The notes beneath the pieces were generated by a model. That model was not told the origin of the DNA, made no database searches, and saw nothing but the letters and a program-made list of their open reading frames with translations. Shown in pieces: positions 62,787 to 64,000 of a stretch of DNA of 64,000 nt (positions are counted from its first letter, which is position 1; every line of letters starts with the position of its first letter). The DNA is from Aridibaculum aurantiacum. GTDB lineage: Bacteria > Bacteroidota > Bacteroidia > Chitinophagales > Chitinophagaceae. The stretch spans positions 558,001 through 622,000 of the forward strand of contig NZ_JAFEWC010000001.1 of assembly GCF_017355875.1 (NCBI RefSeq), read 5' to 3'. The position numbers were made by a program, and so were the translations under genes.

Positions 62787-64000
62787 ATGCTACAACGATT
62801 GATTTTGCCGGTAATGCTCCTGGTTACTTCGGCACAGGCTATTGCACAAAAGCAGGAATTCAACTACAACGATCTCCTCAAGAACAAGCTGCCTGCTAAC
62901 TTCTACAATCCACTTCCTACCATCCTTCGTTGGGAAGGTGATGAACAAGTTGTTCTTACAAAAAGAAAGCATCCTGACTCTGCCGCTACCATTTACAGGA
63001 TGAATGTAAAGAACGGCAGCATGACAGAAATTGCAGGCGCATCTTCACCTGTAAGAAGAACAGCAACACCAGCTTTTGGCAAAATCATACTTAGCAAGAG
63101 CAATGATCTTTACCTGGTTGAAAATGGTGTTGAAGCGAAACGACTAACTAACTCTCCTGCAGAAGAAGAAAAGAACCCGACTTTCTCGCCCGATAGTACA
63201 TACGTGGCGTATACGAGAAAAAACAACTTGTTTACCTACAACCTGGCTACAAACAAAGAAACCCAGCTAACCACTGACGGTACCGATGTGATACTGAATG
63301 GTTATGCCAGCTGGGTTTATTGGGAAGAAATATTCGGTCGTGCTACACGCTTCCGCGCCTTTTGGTGGAGCCCCGACAGCAAGCAGTTAGCCTACATGCG
63401 TTTTGATGAAAGCATGATCCCAATGTTTCCTATTTATGTAAATGAAGGGCAGCACGGGCATATAGAAGAAACGCGTTATCCTAAAGCAGGCGACAAAAAT
63501 CCTGAGGTGCGTGTAGGTATTGTAAATCCAGCAGGTGGCGCTACCACATGGGCCGATTTCAATGAAAAAGATGACCAGTATTTTGGCTGGCCTACCTGGA
63601 ACCCTGCCACTAACCAATTATGGGTTAGCTGGATGAACAGGGACCAAAACCAGTTGAAGATTTACGAGATAAACACTGCTAACGGCAGCAAGCGTCCTGT
63701 TTATGAAGAACAGCAAAAGACATGGATCACACTGGAAGACAACGCAGGCGAAAGGATCACTTTCCTCGCGAACAACTCCTTCATATTAAAGAGTGACAAA
63801 ACCGGGTGGAACCATCTTTACCTGCACAACAATGATGGCAGCCTAAAAAATGCAATTACTGAAGGTAAGTTCACTGTACTGGATGTAAAGCTGATAGATC
63901 AAAAGAACCAGCTGGTGTACTTTACTGCGCGTGGATTAGAGAATACAGCACGTACAGACCTGTACCGCGTTAAGTTCAATGGCCGCGACCTGAAGCGGCT
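62787..64000 (+). CDS. DPP IV-like S9 peptidase, 3' end outside window
   Basis: First 404 residues of a secreted serine peptidase of family S9B. A signal peptide (MLQRLILPVMLLVTSAQAIA) precedes the beta-propeller domain, recognisable from SWVYWEEIFGR (the Glu-rich substrate-binding loop of DPP IV), FWWSPDSKQLAYMRFDE and repeated SPDS-type turns. The catalytic alpha/beta-hydrolase domain lies beyond the window edge. Periplasmic; it would release Xaa-Pro dipeptides. Confidence 0.92.
   Translation, partial: MLQRLILPVMLLVTSAQAIAQKQEFNYNDLLKNKLPANFYNPLPTILRWEGDEQVVLTKRKHPDSAATIYRMNVKNGSMTEIAGASSPVRRTATPAFGKIILSKSNDLYLVENGVEAKRLTNSPAEEEKNPTFSPDSTYVAYTRKNNLFTYNLATNKETQLTTDGTDVILNGYASWVYWEEIFGRATRFRAFWWSPDSKQLAYMRFDESMIPMFPIYVNEGQHGHIEETRYPKAGDKNPEVRVGIVNPAGGATTWADFNEKDDQYFGWPTWNPATNQLWVSWMNRDQNQLKIYEINTANGSKRPVYEEQQKTWITLEDNAGERITFLANNSFILKSDKTGWNHLYLHNNDGSLKNAITEGKFTVLDVKLIDQKNQLVYFTARGLENTARTDLYRVKFNGRDLKR

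Overview
The window looks like one stretch of a Bacteroidota chromosome, most likely family Chitinophagaceae. Supporting signs are a type IX secretion type-B sorting domain on a giant repeat protein with a PorP/SprF partner directly behind it, a TonB-dependent receptor with an N-terminal regulatory domain, the ftsX-DUF3098-uppP gene neighbourhood, an AtpB with an N-terminal signal peptide, Bacteroidota-type promoters (TTTG/TTG, about 19-20 nt, TAnnTTTG), and weak Shine-Dalgarno sites. No rRNA, tRNA, CRISPR array or complete insertion sequence was recognised.

Layout. 1-4.8 kb: an SDR oxidoreductase (cut by the window edge), a HAD phosphatase, an unlisted 59-residue Cys/Lys-rich exported peptide, a phosphatidylserine decarboxylase, then a metal-related divergent pair (MerC-like protein against SCO1 and a Fur-family regulator) around a perfect 15-bp palindrome, and a SMUG2-like glycosylase. 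5.1-20.8 kb: a giant secreted adhesin-like gene of about 4,889 codons with a roughly 522-bp tandem repeat, broken by one missing base near 10291, followed by porP/sprF. 20.9-28.2 kb: a small membrane-anchored protein, DUF3667, a two-component system, a large exported protein with a possible cysteine-protease-like end, and an ABC exporter. 28.4-33.0 kb: ATP synthase genes atpB-E-F-H-A, closed by a terminator with no atpG behind it. 33.2-45.2 kb: a DUF2975-like membrane pair with its HTH regulator, a DUF2059 protein, an exonuclease/phosphatase, a TonB receptor, a membrane-protein/wHTH operon, a toxin-antitoxin pair between two related palindromes, an ABC transporter and a LolA-like protein. 45.2-59 kb: mostly housekeeping genes (epimerase, pdxA, rsmA, dehydrogenase, greA, HIT, ruvC, flippase-like protein, DUF3108, MBL hydrolase, MFS, uppP, DUF3098, ftsX). 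59.3-64 kb: leuS and the start of a DPP IV-type peptidase.

Most striking item: leuS carries, inside the editing domain just before the TTRPDT motif, a 531-bp in-frame element with 37-bp imperfect terminal inverted repeats. It encodes an apparently intact DUF559 (Vsr-like) nuclease domain. Its length is exactly 177 codons, so it neither breaks nor shifts the host reading frame. It looks like a selfish nuclease element that sits inside an essential gene as a protein insertion.

A second theme is low-complexity, word-like DNA filling many intergenic spacers. In the ATP synthase operon two of these spacers carry long complementary arms, and DNA of the same texture appears inside the adhesin gene as the variable segment of each repeat unit. 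All functional calls come from reading the translated sequence; no database search was run.
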